This document shows, piece after piece, positions 18,954 through 27,647 of a stretch of 64,000 bases of DNA. A program made the translations under genes and the position numbers. This stretch comes from Flammeovirgaceae bacterium. Lineage in GTDB: Bacteria; Bacteroidota; Bacteroidia; Cytophagales; Cyclobacteriaceae. Positions within the stretch are counted from its first letter, which is position 1, and each line of letters starts with the position of its first letter. Below the pieces are notes generated by a model, which did no database searches, was not told the origin of the DNA, and saw only the letters and a list, made by a program, of their open reading frames with translations. Where the stretch lies: contig JADJMA010000060.1 of the NCBI GenBank assembly GCA_016709845.1, forward strand, positions 1-64,000, given 5' to 3'.

Positions 18954-21900
18954 TACAAGTTCCGATAAAGCGGGTTTCAGACTTCAATACATGGAAGTAT
19001 TTAACTGGGGAACGTTTAATGAAAAAGTCTTTAGAATAAATCCGAAAGGAAATAATTCTCTTTTGACTGGAGCAAACGCTTCCGGAAAGAGCACTTACGT
19101 TGATGCGTTGCTTACTTTGATTGTTCCGGCAAAGAAAGACCGTTTCTACAATCAATCGTCTGGAGTTGAGAAAAAAGGAGATCGCACTGAAGAAACGTAT
19201 GTGTTGGGGCATTATGGAAATATCCAAGAGGAAGGAAAAGTTCAACTTCCACACAAAAATTGCGTGATACAAATACTTATTCCGTAATCCTAGCTTCTTT
19301 CTTAAATACCGATCAGAAGCAAATCACTCTGTTTCAGGTTCGTTGGTTTTCAAATAATGAATTAAGACGACAATTTGGAATTGCTCACGTTTCCCTTGAC
19401 ATAGAAAAAGATTTTAGTTTGTTTGACTCAAAAGGGAGTTGGAAAAAGCGTTTAGAGCAAACGTACAATACAAATGTTACCAAAAAGAAAATTGAATTTA
19501 TAGACGGACCAACAGCTTATGCCGAAAGGATGTCCGACCTTTTTGGAATGCGATCCTCAAAAGCGTTGTCTTTGTTCAATCAGGTTGTTGGTGTAAAAGT
19601 CTTGGAGGATTTAGACGATTTCATTAGAACAAATATGTTGGAAGAGCAAGATTCCGAAACGGAATTCCTCCAACTCAAAGAAAGTTTTTTGACTTTAATG
19701 GATGCTAATACCAACATTGAAAAGGCCAAAGAGCAAATTAAAAAGTTAATACCTATCAAGGACATTGTAGTAACACTAACCAATATCCAAGGGTATTTAC
19801 TGCGATTAGAGAAATCAAGAAACGGCTGTTTACTGGTTTTCTAAGAAGGGCGTTGAGTTGGGCGAAAAGAATTGGAAAAACGTAAAGAGGAATTACAACG
19901 ATTAAATGATGAGTTAGCTGACCTAAGAAGTAAAGAAGAAAATCTAAAACAAGATGAAAGAACGATTTCTATCTCTATTGAAAAAGATGAAGTAGGAAGT
20001 AAAATCAAGATCTAGAAAAGGAAATTAAAAACCTTCAAACCTTAAAGGAAAACAGAAGCAGGAAACTTGATGACTACAAACAAAATTGCTCAAAGTATTC
20101 AGCTAATTCCAAATCCAAGCGAAGATACTTTTAACGCGAACAGAGAAGATGCCAAACGATTAAAACAAAATGCACAACAAAAATATTGATGATGAAAGCG
20201 AAAAGCTTCGTGCCTTGAAAAATAAAGAGGATGAATTAACAAACTCGACCAATGATTTAGTCAGTACGATTCAAACACTTCAAAAAATAAAAACAATATC
20301 GCTGGTCGTGAAGCCGAGATACGTGATGAAATTATTATAAACATTGGTGCTGGTAAAGAAGAAGTTCCATTTATTGGTGAACTTATCCGAGTAAAAGAGA
20401 ATGAAATGAATTGGGAACCTTCCATTGAAAAAGTTCTTCATAATTTTGCTCTACGACTGATCGTTCCGTCAAAGCACTACTCAAAAGTAAACCAATACGT
20501 AAACAACAATAATTTGCGAGGAAGGATTCGCTATGACAAATACGAAGAACAAGATTATCTCAAGAATCTGCGGCACAAGGACATTAACGAGAAATCTTTA
20601 GTCAATAAGATCGACATAAAGCCTAAAACGCAGTATTACGACTGGATTGAGGACTATCTACAAAGTCAATTTGATTTTGTTTGTGCAGACAATCTTGCGG
20701 AGTTTGAACGCCATTCAGAAATGGCGATCACTCAAAACGGACTTATAAAATTCAAAAAAGGTAAACACGAAAAAGACGACCGACCGCACATTTCAAGAAA
20801 AGAAAATTACGTTTTGGTTGGGACAACAAAGAGAAAATTGCCACTTTAAAAAAGAACTAAGCACTCTGCAAAGCCAACAAACCGATAATAAAAAGGCAAT
20901 CACGAACAAAATTCAGAGATAAAAGATTTAGGAGCATACAAAGATGAATGTCATAACCTGTTTTCGAAATTTGATAAATACGATGATATAAATTGGCAAG
21001 CTTATGCCAAAGAACTGCTTGAAAAGAAAGACAGAAATCTGATTTAGAAAAAACCAATGACCGAGTTAAGAAGTTGCAAGAACAGTTAGAAAAAGCTCAA
21101 AATGATTTGAAGCAACTTTCTGAGGTTGATATCAGAAACAAGAGTAGAGAAATTTTCAAAACTGAAGAAACGCAAAAGAACATTGACGCAGCGATAAAAA
21201 GCAACAAGACAATTGCCGAACCATTTGGAAATATTGATGCTTCAGCTTTTGAAACACAAAATCCTGGTTTATTGAACATTGAATATTCAAGTTTTGAAGT
21301 AAGTCGTAAATCTTTCCAAGATGAAAATTCAAAAGAGATAAGAAAGCTTGAAGAACAAAAGCGAAAGAATGAAGATGATGTAAGAATCAAGATAAATACT
21401 TTTAAGCAGCCTATTGAGGAAATTACTAATAAATTCAAAGATTGCGTTCTGACGTTAACTCACTTCCAGATTCAATACATTTAGACTTAATTAGTGGATA
21501 TCAGGAGAGGTTAAGAATCCTTCAAAGAGATGACCTTCCAAGATTTGAAACAAAGTTCAATAGCTATCTGCAAGAAACCATTACCAATAAAGTTGGAGAT
21601 TTTAGAATGTTCTTTGAAAATTGGTCAGATTCAATCAAAGAAAACATAAGGCACTTGAATGATTCTTTGAAAGAAATAGACTTTAAAAACAATCCTATAA
21701 CATACATTCAGCTTGTTGCACCGAATAAAATCAGCGATGAAGTAAAAGAGTTTAGAAATTTACTGAACGCTGCAATTCCAAACATCAGAGAAGTTGATGC
21801 ATCCATTGACGGAAGGAAAAACCACTTCTACAATCATATTGAACCGTTAATTTCAAAATTGGACAAAGAAGAATGGCGGAAGAAAGTAATGGACGTTCGC

Positions 21901-22349
21901 TTTTGGTTTAGCTACAAAGCCGAAGAATTTTACAAAGAAACTAACGCCAAATTCAAGACTTATGAAGCGATGGGTCAACTTTCTGGTGGTGAAAAAGCAC
22001 AACTTACTTACACAATTTTAGGATCGGCAATCGCCTATCAATTTGGTTTGACAAAAGATGGGCTACAAACTAATTCTTTTAGATTTATTGCTATTGACGA
22101 GGCATTTAAGGCACAGGACGAAGACAAAGCTCGTTACCTGATTACGCTCTGTAAACAACTTCACTTGCAATTGTTAGTAGTTACACCAAGTGACAACATT
22201 CACATTGTAGAAATGACATTTCGTTCGTTCATTTTGTTGAACGTAAAGAAGAAAGACATTCATGGCTTTATGATATGCCAATTGAGCAATTCAAAGAAAA
22301 AAAGCGAAATACATGCGGTAATGATTACACCTCAAGAAATAAAAGATAA
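18937..22349 (+). CDS. jetC: Wadjet anti-plasmid SMC ATPase JetC (frameshifted)
   Basis: A MukB-like SMC of about 1,130 residues. The Walker A box GANASGKST lies near residue 45 (about 19066-19092). Long coiled coils flank a hinge-like zone around 20400-20850. The ABC signature QLSGGEKAQL (about 21976) and the Walker B FIAIDEAFKAQDEDKAR (about 22087-22130) are intact. At least seven indels (19287, 19840, 20000, 20180, 20300, 20848, 20920, 21484, 22230) interrupt it. JetC extrudes DNA loops with JetA and JetB until the complex stalls on small circular DNA, which JetD then cuts. The reading frame ends past the jetD start. Confidence 0.9.
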
Positions 22350-23465
22350 GGCCGAAAGAAAATACATATCTTATCTACAGGCACTTGTTAATGATGAGCC
22401 TTTTTCAAGACTTATTATCCGAGGAAATAAATCTTACACTAAATCATCTCTTCCCGATTTCGAAAAGGAAATACAGTTAATCAGCAGTCATTCAAAGGAG
22501 AAAAAAAGCTTTGGATATTCATTGGAATTTCAGAAGGTAAAAACTAAGTATTTGGGAGCCCAAGATTTGCCTGCTTCAATCTACTTTGAAGTAGAGAAGG
22601 ATTTTTTGAAGTTTCTTGGAAAGGAGAAAGAAGTTGAGCTATTCAAACAGAACTTAGATAAAATCATCAACGTTTTTCCTGAGTTGAGAATTTGGGTAGC
22701 TCAGAATCCTGCAAAGGTTATAGAAAACCAAACAGAATGGACTAGTATTTTGAAAGTATGTAAATACTTCAAAGAAAACCCTGAGCCAGAGAAATATATT
22801 AGGGAATTGCCGATAAATGTCCACACTAAATTTATTGAGGAAAATCAGAGCGTGATCAAGGAATTGCTTGATATCCTTATTTCGGAAAATGTCAACGAGA
22901 CTGAGAGGAAGTTTGAAAAAAGATTCAATCTGAAATATGCTGAACCGCAAGTCCGGTTTAAAATTCTTGACAGGGAAATCAGCCAAAACTTCTTTTCGGG
23001 TGTTGATGATTTGGCAGTTACAGTAAGCCAATTCGAAAGATTACACTTACCAATCAAAGAGTATTAGTTGTAGAAAATAAAACAACGCTTTATACAACAT
23101 TGACCCTTCCTAAATGAATGAAGCGATTGCCATTTTCGGCCAAGGTAATGCTGTGAATATCATTAAGGTTGCAACTTGGCTTTCGGAAAAAGAAATCTTG
23201 TACTGGGGTGATATTGACGTTCAGGGTTTGAAATACTCTCCAGACTACGTCACCATCTTTGCAAACGTAAAGAGTGTTCTAATGGACGAGCTGACGTTTA
23301 ATAAATTCTTTGAAAACGATCTAGGAACACCTACCAATATTTCAACAGAATTAAACCTGACATACGAAGAGCATCAACTTTACAATATTTTAAAAAGAAC
23401 AACTGGAGACTTGAACAAGAGAGGTGCCATTTGACTATGTGAACAAGTATTTCAAAAGTGACTAA
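22321..23465 (+). CDS. jetD: Wadjet nuclease JetD (frameshifted)
   Basis: The N-terminal half is an intact frame from MITPQEIKDKAERKYISYL. The C-terminal Toprim domain has LVVENKT near 23063, after an indel at about 23060, and the metal-binding pair ILYWGDIDVQGLKY (about 23198-23240). A final indel near 23425 restores VPFDYVNKYFKSD and a stop at 23463-23465. About 380 residues. JetD is a topoisomerase VI/Spo11-like nuclease that cleaves plasmid DNA captured by JetABC. Its presence separates the locus from chromosomal MukBEF, which has no such gene. Confidence 0.9.
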
Positions 23466-23488
23466 CAGGATTGACTTCTCAAATGACC

Positions 23489-23690
23489 GCACACACATTG
23501 TCTGGCCCGTACATACAGCCCACATCCAAAGCCAGCCAATAAGTGTGCTCAGTTAGGTGTAAGTGGAGAAAGTAGGCAAAGAAAAATGCCCCACCGCACG
23601 ACTGAAATATAAAAAGATGTTTAACATTAATAGTGGACGAAAGACAAGGTTTTGTATGAAGTATGGAGAAGGGCCCTACAGCTACCAACA
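23489..23690 (+). repeat. Flank element B, copy 2 (3' flank of the Wadjet cassette)
   Basis: Matches 6793-6980. The hairpin GCACACACATTGTCTGGC with GCCAGCCAATAAGTGTGC spans 23489-23549; AAAAATGCCC and the end GGGCCCTACAGCTACCAAC are also shared. It starts 23 bases after the jetD stop and runs directly into the attC-like site. No ORF is supported. Confidence 0.7.
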
Positions 23691-23850
23691 AAGTGTATGT
23701 GAACATTGCGGGGTGTGGAGTAAGTTTGTAGTTTAGTTTTTCAAAAAACGTTTTGTCACATGGGACAATTCGGAGCAGGTCGGGCAAATCATTCGTTCCT
23801 CATTCATTTGCCCTCCTATTCCCGCAACGTCACATACACAAACGTTGTAT
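23691..23850 (+). repeat. attC-like site 9
   Basis: R'' GCTACCAAC (23691-23699) is the nine-base complement of GTTGGTAGC at 16544, 7.3 kb upstream. R' is GTTGTAT (23844-23850). The stem pairs GTATGTG with CACATAC and TTGCGGG with CCCGCAA. The loop contains CACATGGGACAATTCGG and, unlike the others, an inserted hairpin GGGCAAAT/ATTTGCCC (about 23781-23812), making this the longest site. Confidence 0.85.
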
Positions 23851-23893
23851 GCAATTGATGACATCTGCTAATTGAAACTCTTGTTTTTCATCG

Positions 23894-24320
23894 CAGTTAT
23901 TTGTGCTAAAAAATTGTAGAGAAGGAGAAATAAAAAGTATTTGTGGCTTGGAGAAAATCAGAAGGATTTTTGACATTAAGTCTTTTCGGAGATACCGTGA
24001 GAAAGTTGGCACTTTCAAAAACGTGAGCCGTTTTAAAAGACTTATGTCGAAGTTAGCCGAAAAAAACCACTAAGTCAATATAGACCTCAATAATCGGCTG
24101 ACTTTGATGGAGCCACAAATACTTTATAATTCGCACTTATTGAGATAACAATTTTTGCAATTGCCTGCGCTGCACCAGATTGACAGACTTCTAGACAAAT
24201 CTAGAAGCAATAAATCTGTTTAAAAACAAGGACTTTCTTTTGCTTAAGGTCAGATGTCATCAACTACGGTTGCTAATAAATTAAAGCGCGAGAAGACAGA
24301 AGGAAAAAAGCGCTTATAGT
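23894..24320 (+). pseudogene. Decayed or unreadable cassette cargo
   Basis: The body of this small cassette has only short pieces of open frame: 23894-24073 without an ATG (CREGEIKSICGLEKIRRIF, then FKRLMSKLAEKNH) and a 21-codon piece ending KREKTEGKKRL near 24320. No family is recognised. Either a gene has decayed or indels have destroyed it. Without the inserted IS the cassette would be about 0.6 kb. Confidence 0.3.
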
Positions 24321-24326
24321 GCAACC

Positions 24327-24345
24327 TGCATACAACACCAGTAGC
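24327..24345 (+). repeat. attC-like site 10, left part (R'')
   Basis: TGCATACAAC (24327-24336) is the exact ten-base complement of GTTGTATGCA at 23844, so it is the R'' box closing this cassette. Nine bases later the IS element begins. The rest of the site lies beyond the IS at 26036. Confidence 0.75.
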
Positions 24346-26035
24346 TGTTGCACAACTACTCGCTAGCGGAATAAATTCCTAAAAAGCATTTTCATCTCAC
24401 TTTTGTGCATAACTCTGTTGATAAGTACATCAACTCTTCGAAATTTTACTCTCAAGATTTAACTACAGCAAGTTTGTAGTGTTGAGAGTAAAATTTCATG
24501 CTGACAAAAAAAACATGTGCCTCCGTTGTGAGGCTCATGGCGACTGCCATTACTGTTTTGCTTTTGAACTTGAGCATCTTCTTTAAGTTGTAAGCTATGG
24601 CGGCCATTAGCATACACTTGTTGGCTAATTTGATACCGCGCGTGTTTACCCGTTTCATGGCTAAGAAATTAATCAATGTCCCCAGCACAGGTTCAACTGT
24701 ACTCTGCCGTAGCTTCTTCATCTTCTTTGCATAAGAACCTTTCAGCCGTTCATGCATTTTATCATAATACGGTTTATCCAAGGTGTCTACAATTTTCTTC
24801 TCTGGACTTTTTCCAATGCAGCTTGTTCGAAAAGGACAAGGCCCACAGTCCGTGCGGCTCGTCCGGTATTCTTTGGCCAAGTGGCCATTGTTGCTTTTTA
24901 TCTTCTTGAACTCAACCTTCTTGTTCTGTGGACAAGTGTAATAGTCACCTTCTTTATGATAGATGAATCCTTCACGCTCGTGTTTGTATTTTCCGAAGTT
25001 GGGGATGTAGCCGGTGATATTGTTTTCTTCTAAGGCTTTAAGAGCTGTTCCGCTACTATAGCCTGTATCAGCAATAATTTGTTCAACAAGAAGTCCTTGT
25101 TCATCGAGATTTTCTTTTAGGCCTTTGATTATCTTGGGTAAGCACTGAGCATCTTTCTTATCAGCATGATATGCTTCTATGTGCGTAATCACATGGTGAA
25201 ATGTGTCTACGCTGGTTTGGGCTAAGTAGTTTAATTGTCTTGGCTTACCCGGCTTTACAGCAATACGGGCGTCTTTGTCTGTAGTACTATAGTGTGTGTG
25301 ATTGCTCAGGTACTTTGGCTGATAATCATCACGGGCATGTTCTTCCTTGAATTTCTCTGACCGGGTGCCGGGCATACCGTGATAGGCTTTTGTTTTCCAC
25401 CGATGGTGTTCTTCTACTTTCTTCTTCTTGTAGGCATTTACTTTCTGTGGCTTATCTTCTTCATTGAGCCTCAGTTCATCAGCAAAGTCATCGGCATCGG
25501 TCATGATCTCTTTCTCGACAATACTATCCATGGAGGCATTTGCTTTTATCAGAGCACTATCAACCGCTTGTCTGCGACCAGAAACCATTCCTTTGTTTAT
25601 ACACTCCTTCAATACGCGCTTAAACAATTCTTTAAAAACATCATCACTATAAAGTTGACGGGTGCGACTTAACGTACTATGCCACGGAAGTGGCTCCTCT
25701 AACGTGTAGCCAATGAAATACAGAATATCTAACCGCATGGATGCCGTGTTGATGATTCTTCTGTCACTCCCCAAATTTTCCAGGTAGCCAACCAAAATCA
25801 GCTTAAAGAAAACTGCAGGGTCGATACTTTCCTGACCTTCCGTACCATAGTACTTTGCGGTAGCCTTATAAATAAAGCGAAGATCAAGGGTGTCTTTTAA
25901 TCTTCTGTAGAAATTGTCTGCCGGAACCCGGTCTGATAACAAAAAGTTGGTGAAGAGTCGCTCTTCAAATGCTTTGCGTCCTTGCATGAACAAAATTAGT
26001 TATCATTTCACTAATTTTAATGTAGTTGTGCAACA
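24346..26035 (-). mobile_element. IS1182-type insertion sequence
   Basis: A 1.69 kb element bounded by perfect 14-bp inverted repeats, TGTTGCACAACTAC at 24346-24359 and its complement at 26022-26035. It contains one intact transposase gene on the minus strand. No clear target duplication is visible (flanks GTAGC and TGCAC). It sits inside attC-like site 10, nine bases after R''. Confidence 0.88.
24452..25993 (-). CDS. IS1182 family transposase
   Basis: Intact, 513 residues, one of the few unbroken genes in the array. The N-terminal region has LRFIYKATAKYYGTEGQESIDP and VFFKLILVGYLENLGSDRRI, the DUF772-type domain. The DDE core includes the first Asp in RRQAVDSALIKANASMDS, a second in VEQIIADTGYSSGTALKALE and the Glu near TVEPVLGTLINFLAMKR. 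A cysteine cluster (YYTCPQNKKVEF, DCGPCPFRTSC) is typical of the family. It cuts and pastes the surrounding element. Confidence 0.92.
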   Translation of the reverse strand: MFMQGRKAFEERLFTNFLLSDRVPADNFYRRLKDTLDLRFIYKATAKYYGTEGQESIDPAVFFKLILVGYLENLGSDRRIINTASMRLDILYFIGYTLEEPLPWHSTLSRTRQLYSDDVFKELFKRVLKECINKGMVSGRRQAVDSALIKANASMDSIVEKEIMTDADDFADELRLNEEDKPQKVNAYKKKKVEEHHRWKTKAYHGMPGTRSEKFKEEHARDDYQPKYLSNHTHYSTTDKDARIAVKPGKPRQLNYLAQTSVDTFHHVITHIEAYHADKKDAQCLPKIIKGLKENLDEQGLLVEQIIADTGYSSGTALKALEENNITGYIPNFGKYKHEREGFIYHKEGDYYTCPQNKKVEFKKIKSNNGHLAKEYRTSRTDCGPCPFRTSCIGKSPEKKIVDTLDKPYYDKMHERLKGSYAKKMKKLRQSTVEPVLGTLINFLAMKRVNTRGIKLANKCMLMAAIAYNLKKMLKFKSKTVMAVAMSLTTEAHVFFVSMKFYSQHYKLAVVKS

Positions 26036-26167
26036 TGCACAATGTGTTTATGATCAGCTGCGGCTTGACGAGTATATATTAACTTTTGTTTATTAAATTG
26101 CCTTCGGCCCACGGGGATAAAGGCGGCTTCGAAAACCGCAGCCGCCATAAACATCGGGTCGTTGTGC
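26036..26167 (+). repeat. attC-like site 10, right part
   Basis: The stem pairs TGTTTATG with CATAAACA and GCTGCGG with CCGCAGC. R' is GTTGTGC (26161-26167). The loop has GGCCCACGGGGATAAAGGCGGCTTCG in place of the usual CGTGGGACA block. The IS1182-type element separates it from its R'' box at 24327. Confidence 0.75.
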
Positions 26168-26266
26168 GTCAGCTTTTCTAAGAAAAATTCCTCCAAATTG
26201 ACAAAAATTAAGTTTCTATAATTGGAAACATTTATTACCTTTACCCGTTGGACTAAGATACAGTTA

Positions 26267-26608
26267 ATGCGATATTTTGACACAAGGTTTTTAGACGAGG
26301 CTGACGAGTTCATGGCTATACTAAAACCAAAAGATGGTTAAAAAAGTACTATATAACATTGACTTAGCTGAACAGACAAATGATCCAAGGCTTTAAAAAA
26401 GCTCAAGAAAGACATTTGGGAACTTAGGACACAGTACGAAGGACTTCAAATTCGACTTTTAGCATTTTGGGATAAAACAGACAGCAAAGAAACTTTGGTA
26501 ATAGCGACTCATGGGTTTATTAAAAAAGTTGACAAAGTTCCTAAAAATGAAATTGAAAGAGCTGTGAGAATTAGAGAACGGTATTTTGAGAGTAAACCAA
26601 AAAAATAA
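26267..26608 (+). CDS. higB: HigB/RelE-type toxin (Gp49-like, frameshifted)
   Basis: It begins MRYFDTRFLDEADEFMAIL and ends ESKPKK. After an indel near 26337 the pieces KVLYNIDLAEQTNDPRL and KKLKKDIWELRTQYEGLQIRLLAFWD follow, then THGFIKKVDKVPKNEIERA. This is the pattern of phage-derived Gp49-like HigB toxins, ribosome-dependent mRNA interferases of the RelE fold. About 113 residues. Upstream at 26236-26243 TACCTTTA could be the -7 promoter element. The antitoxin starts six bases after the stop, the toxin-first order typical of higBA. Confidence 0.85.
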
Positions 26609-26614
26609 ATCATT

Positions 26615-26938
26615 ATGGCAAAAGGAATGAAAACACACACGCTTGCCGAGATGAAAGATAAGTACATCGGTAAAGCTGGGACAAAGAAAAGAGACGAATA
26701 CGAATATGAACTTCGTATGGACGTTTTGGGGAAAATGATTAAGGCAGCAAGACAAGAACGTAACCTGACCCAAGAAGAATTAGGAAAACTTGTAGGAGTT
26801 CAAAAGGCACAGATTTCCAAACTTGAAAGTAGTACTAACAGTGCGACAATTGACACAGTCATTAAAGTTTTTAAAGCATTAAAGGCGGACATAAACTTTA
26901 ACGTAAAAATTGAAGACAGCTTCGTCAGACTAGTCTAA
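26615..26938 (+). CDS. higA: HigA-type XRE antitoxin
   Basis: Intact, 107 residues. The N-terminal half (KGMKTHTLAEMKDKYIGKAG) likely wraps the toxin; the C-terminal half is an XRE helix-turn-helix: IKAARQERNLTQEELGKLVG, QKAQISKLESSTNSATIDT and VIKVFKALKADINF. It neutralises the toxin and probably represses the operon. Toxin-antitoxin pairs are common in large integron arrays, where they reduce cassette loss; this pair is in the last recognisable cassette. Confidence 0.9.
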   Translation: MAKGMKTHTLAEMKDKYIGKAGTKKRDEYEYELRMDVLGKMIKAARQERNLTQEELGKLVGVQKAQISKLESSTNSATIDTVIKVFKALKADINFNVKIEDSFVRLV

Positions 26939-26952
26939 AAAGAAAAGCCGAA

Positions 26953-27076
26953 CGCACAACAAAAGCTATAAAACATATACTGTATTGTAGGTTCTTAAAG
27001 TGTGTGCTATTAAATTTCGTTAGCAACGTGGGACAAAGACGTGCGTACTTAAACGCATACGTTTTATAGCCAAACG
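26953..27076 (+). repeat. attC-like site 11 (R' lost)
   Basis: R'' CGCACAAC (26953-26960) is the eight-base complement of GTTGTGCG at 26161. Stem and loop are nearly identical to sites 5 and 8 (AGCTATAAAAC, CAACGTGGGACAAAGACG, GTTTTATAGCC). Where AAACGTT is expected the sequence reads AAACGATATC, so the R' box is interrupted after the G. An IS110-type remnant follows, so an insertion there probably destroyed it. Confidence 0.8.
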
Positions 27077-27113
27077 ATATCTATGATTAAAACAAGTCTC
27101 TTATAAGATTTAT

Positions 27114-27322
27114 TTAGTTGCAATTCATAAGGCGTTCCACGTTTACGACCGCTACAATCCTGTGCAGTAATTTGTTTCTTACGGCATTGATCACTGACAT
27201 CTTATTTTTCCCTTCTTCGACCTTGCGTTTGTAATACTCATGGAGTTCGGGATTGTGCTGAACGCTGCTGATCGCTGCCATGTGTAAGATTCGTTTGAGC
27301 TGCCGGAATGTAATGAAGGCAT
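27114..27322 (-). pseudogene. IS110-type transposase, C-terminal remnant
   Basis: About 69 codons on the minus strand, FITFRQLKRILHMAAISSVQ then NPELHEYYKRKVEEGKNKMS and VINAVRNKLLHRIVAVV to the stop at 27114. This is the typical tail of Bacteroidota IS110-family (IS116/IS110/IS902) transposases, with the KVEEGKNKM..NAVRNKL signature. The rest of the transposase is missing. The IS1111 branch of this family is known to insert into attC sites, which fits the position beside the damaged site 11. Confidence 0.75.
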
Positions 27323-27324
27323 GA

Positions 27325-27640
27325 CCACTGTACGTACGGGTCTCGTACTTGCCTACCGGCAGGCAGGTACAGCGATTCCCGCCAGTAGGCGGGCAGACTA
27401 TTAAGTTGTGCCTGCGCACCAAAGTGCTTCGGCACACAGGTGTGGAGAAACCATTAGGTAGTAATGAGCATAGACTCATACCTCTTTTGATAAGTCTTTA
27501 ATGTGATGGTCGTAACCATGATCGGACTTTGGGCAACTGCCCATCCACCCATTCGTGTTCTGCTCCATACATAAGCCTGACCGTTAGGGATACCAAGCCG
27601 GATAAGATTTTTCTTTCTCCGATCAGCTTTCTTCCAATCT
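27325..27640 (-). pseudogene. Group II intron remnant (maturase C-terminus and 3' end)
   Basis: On the minus strand the maturase tail reads IWEDWKKADRRKKNLIRLG, then IPNGQAYVWSRTRMGG and, in the next frame, SPIMVTTITLKDLSKRGYES. This is the C-terminal pattern of group II intron reverse transcriptases. Downstream (about 27330-27350) GAGACCCGTACGTACAGTGGT looks like the intron domain V region. Between them lie two short palindromes, GCCTACCGGCAGGC and CCCGCCAGTAGGCGGG, common interspersed repeats in this phylum. The catalytic part of the protein is absent, so the intron is dead. Confidence 0.65.
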
Positions 27641-27647
27641 TCCCAAA

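Larger units (their letters stand above)
3122..27076 (+). mobile_element. Integron-like gene cassette array (ten complete cassettes)
   Basis: Eleven attC-like palindromes divide this stretch into ten cassettes opening at 3122, 7106, 8201, 10522, 11150, 12577, 14899, 16544, 23844 and 26161. Each cassette opens with GTTRNNN (the R' of the preceding site) and closes with a site whose R'' is the exact complement of that opening over 7-10 bases, as expected if the cassette excises as a circle at G/TT. All cargo genes lie on the + strand just 5' of their site. Cassette sizes run from about 0.6 to 7.3 kb. No tyrosine integrase is present here; the orientation places intI and attI to the left of the window. 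The R''/R' complementarity is seen directly; calling it a chromosomal integron is inference from integron biology. Confidence 0.85.

Noticed and set aside
16917..23465. MukFEB chromosome condensin
   Set aside because: A fourth gene with a Toprim nuclease (JetD) and DUF3375/DUF4194 features make it Wadjet.
24676..25672. Plus-strand ORFs across the IS1182 transposase
   Set aside because: Antisense to an intact 513-codon transposase; no independent support.
2998..27076. Repeats as a CRISPR array
   Set aside because: The repeats are about 130 bases, palindromic, 0.5-7 kb apart and separated by genes.
27340..27400. Palindromes GCCTACCGGCAGGC and CCCGCCAGTAGGCGGG as an attI or recombination core
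   Set aside because: These are common interspersed repeats in this phylum and lie inside the group II intron remnant; there is no GTT/AAC box pair.
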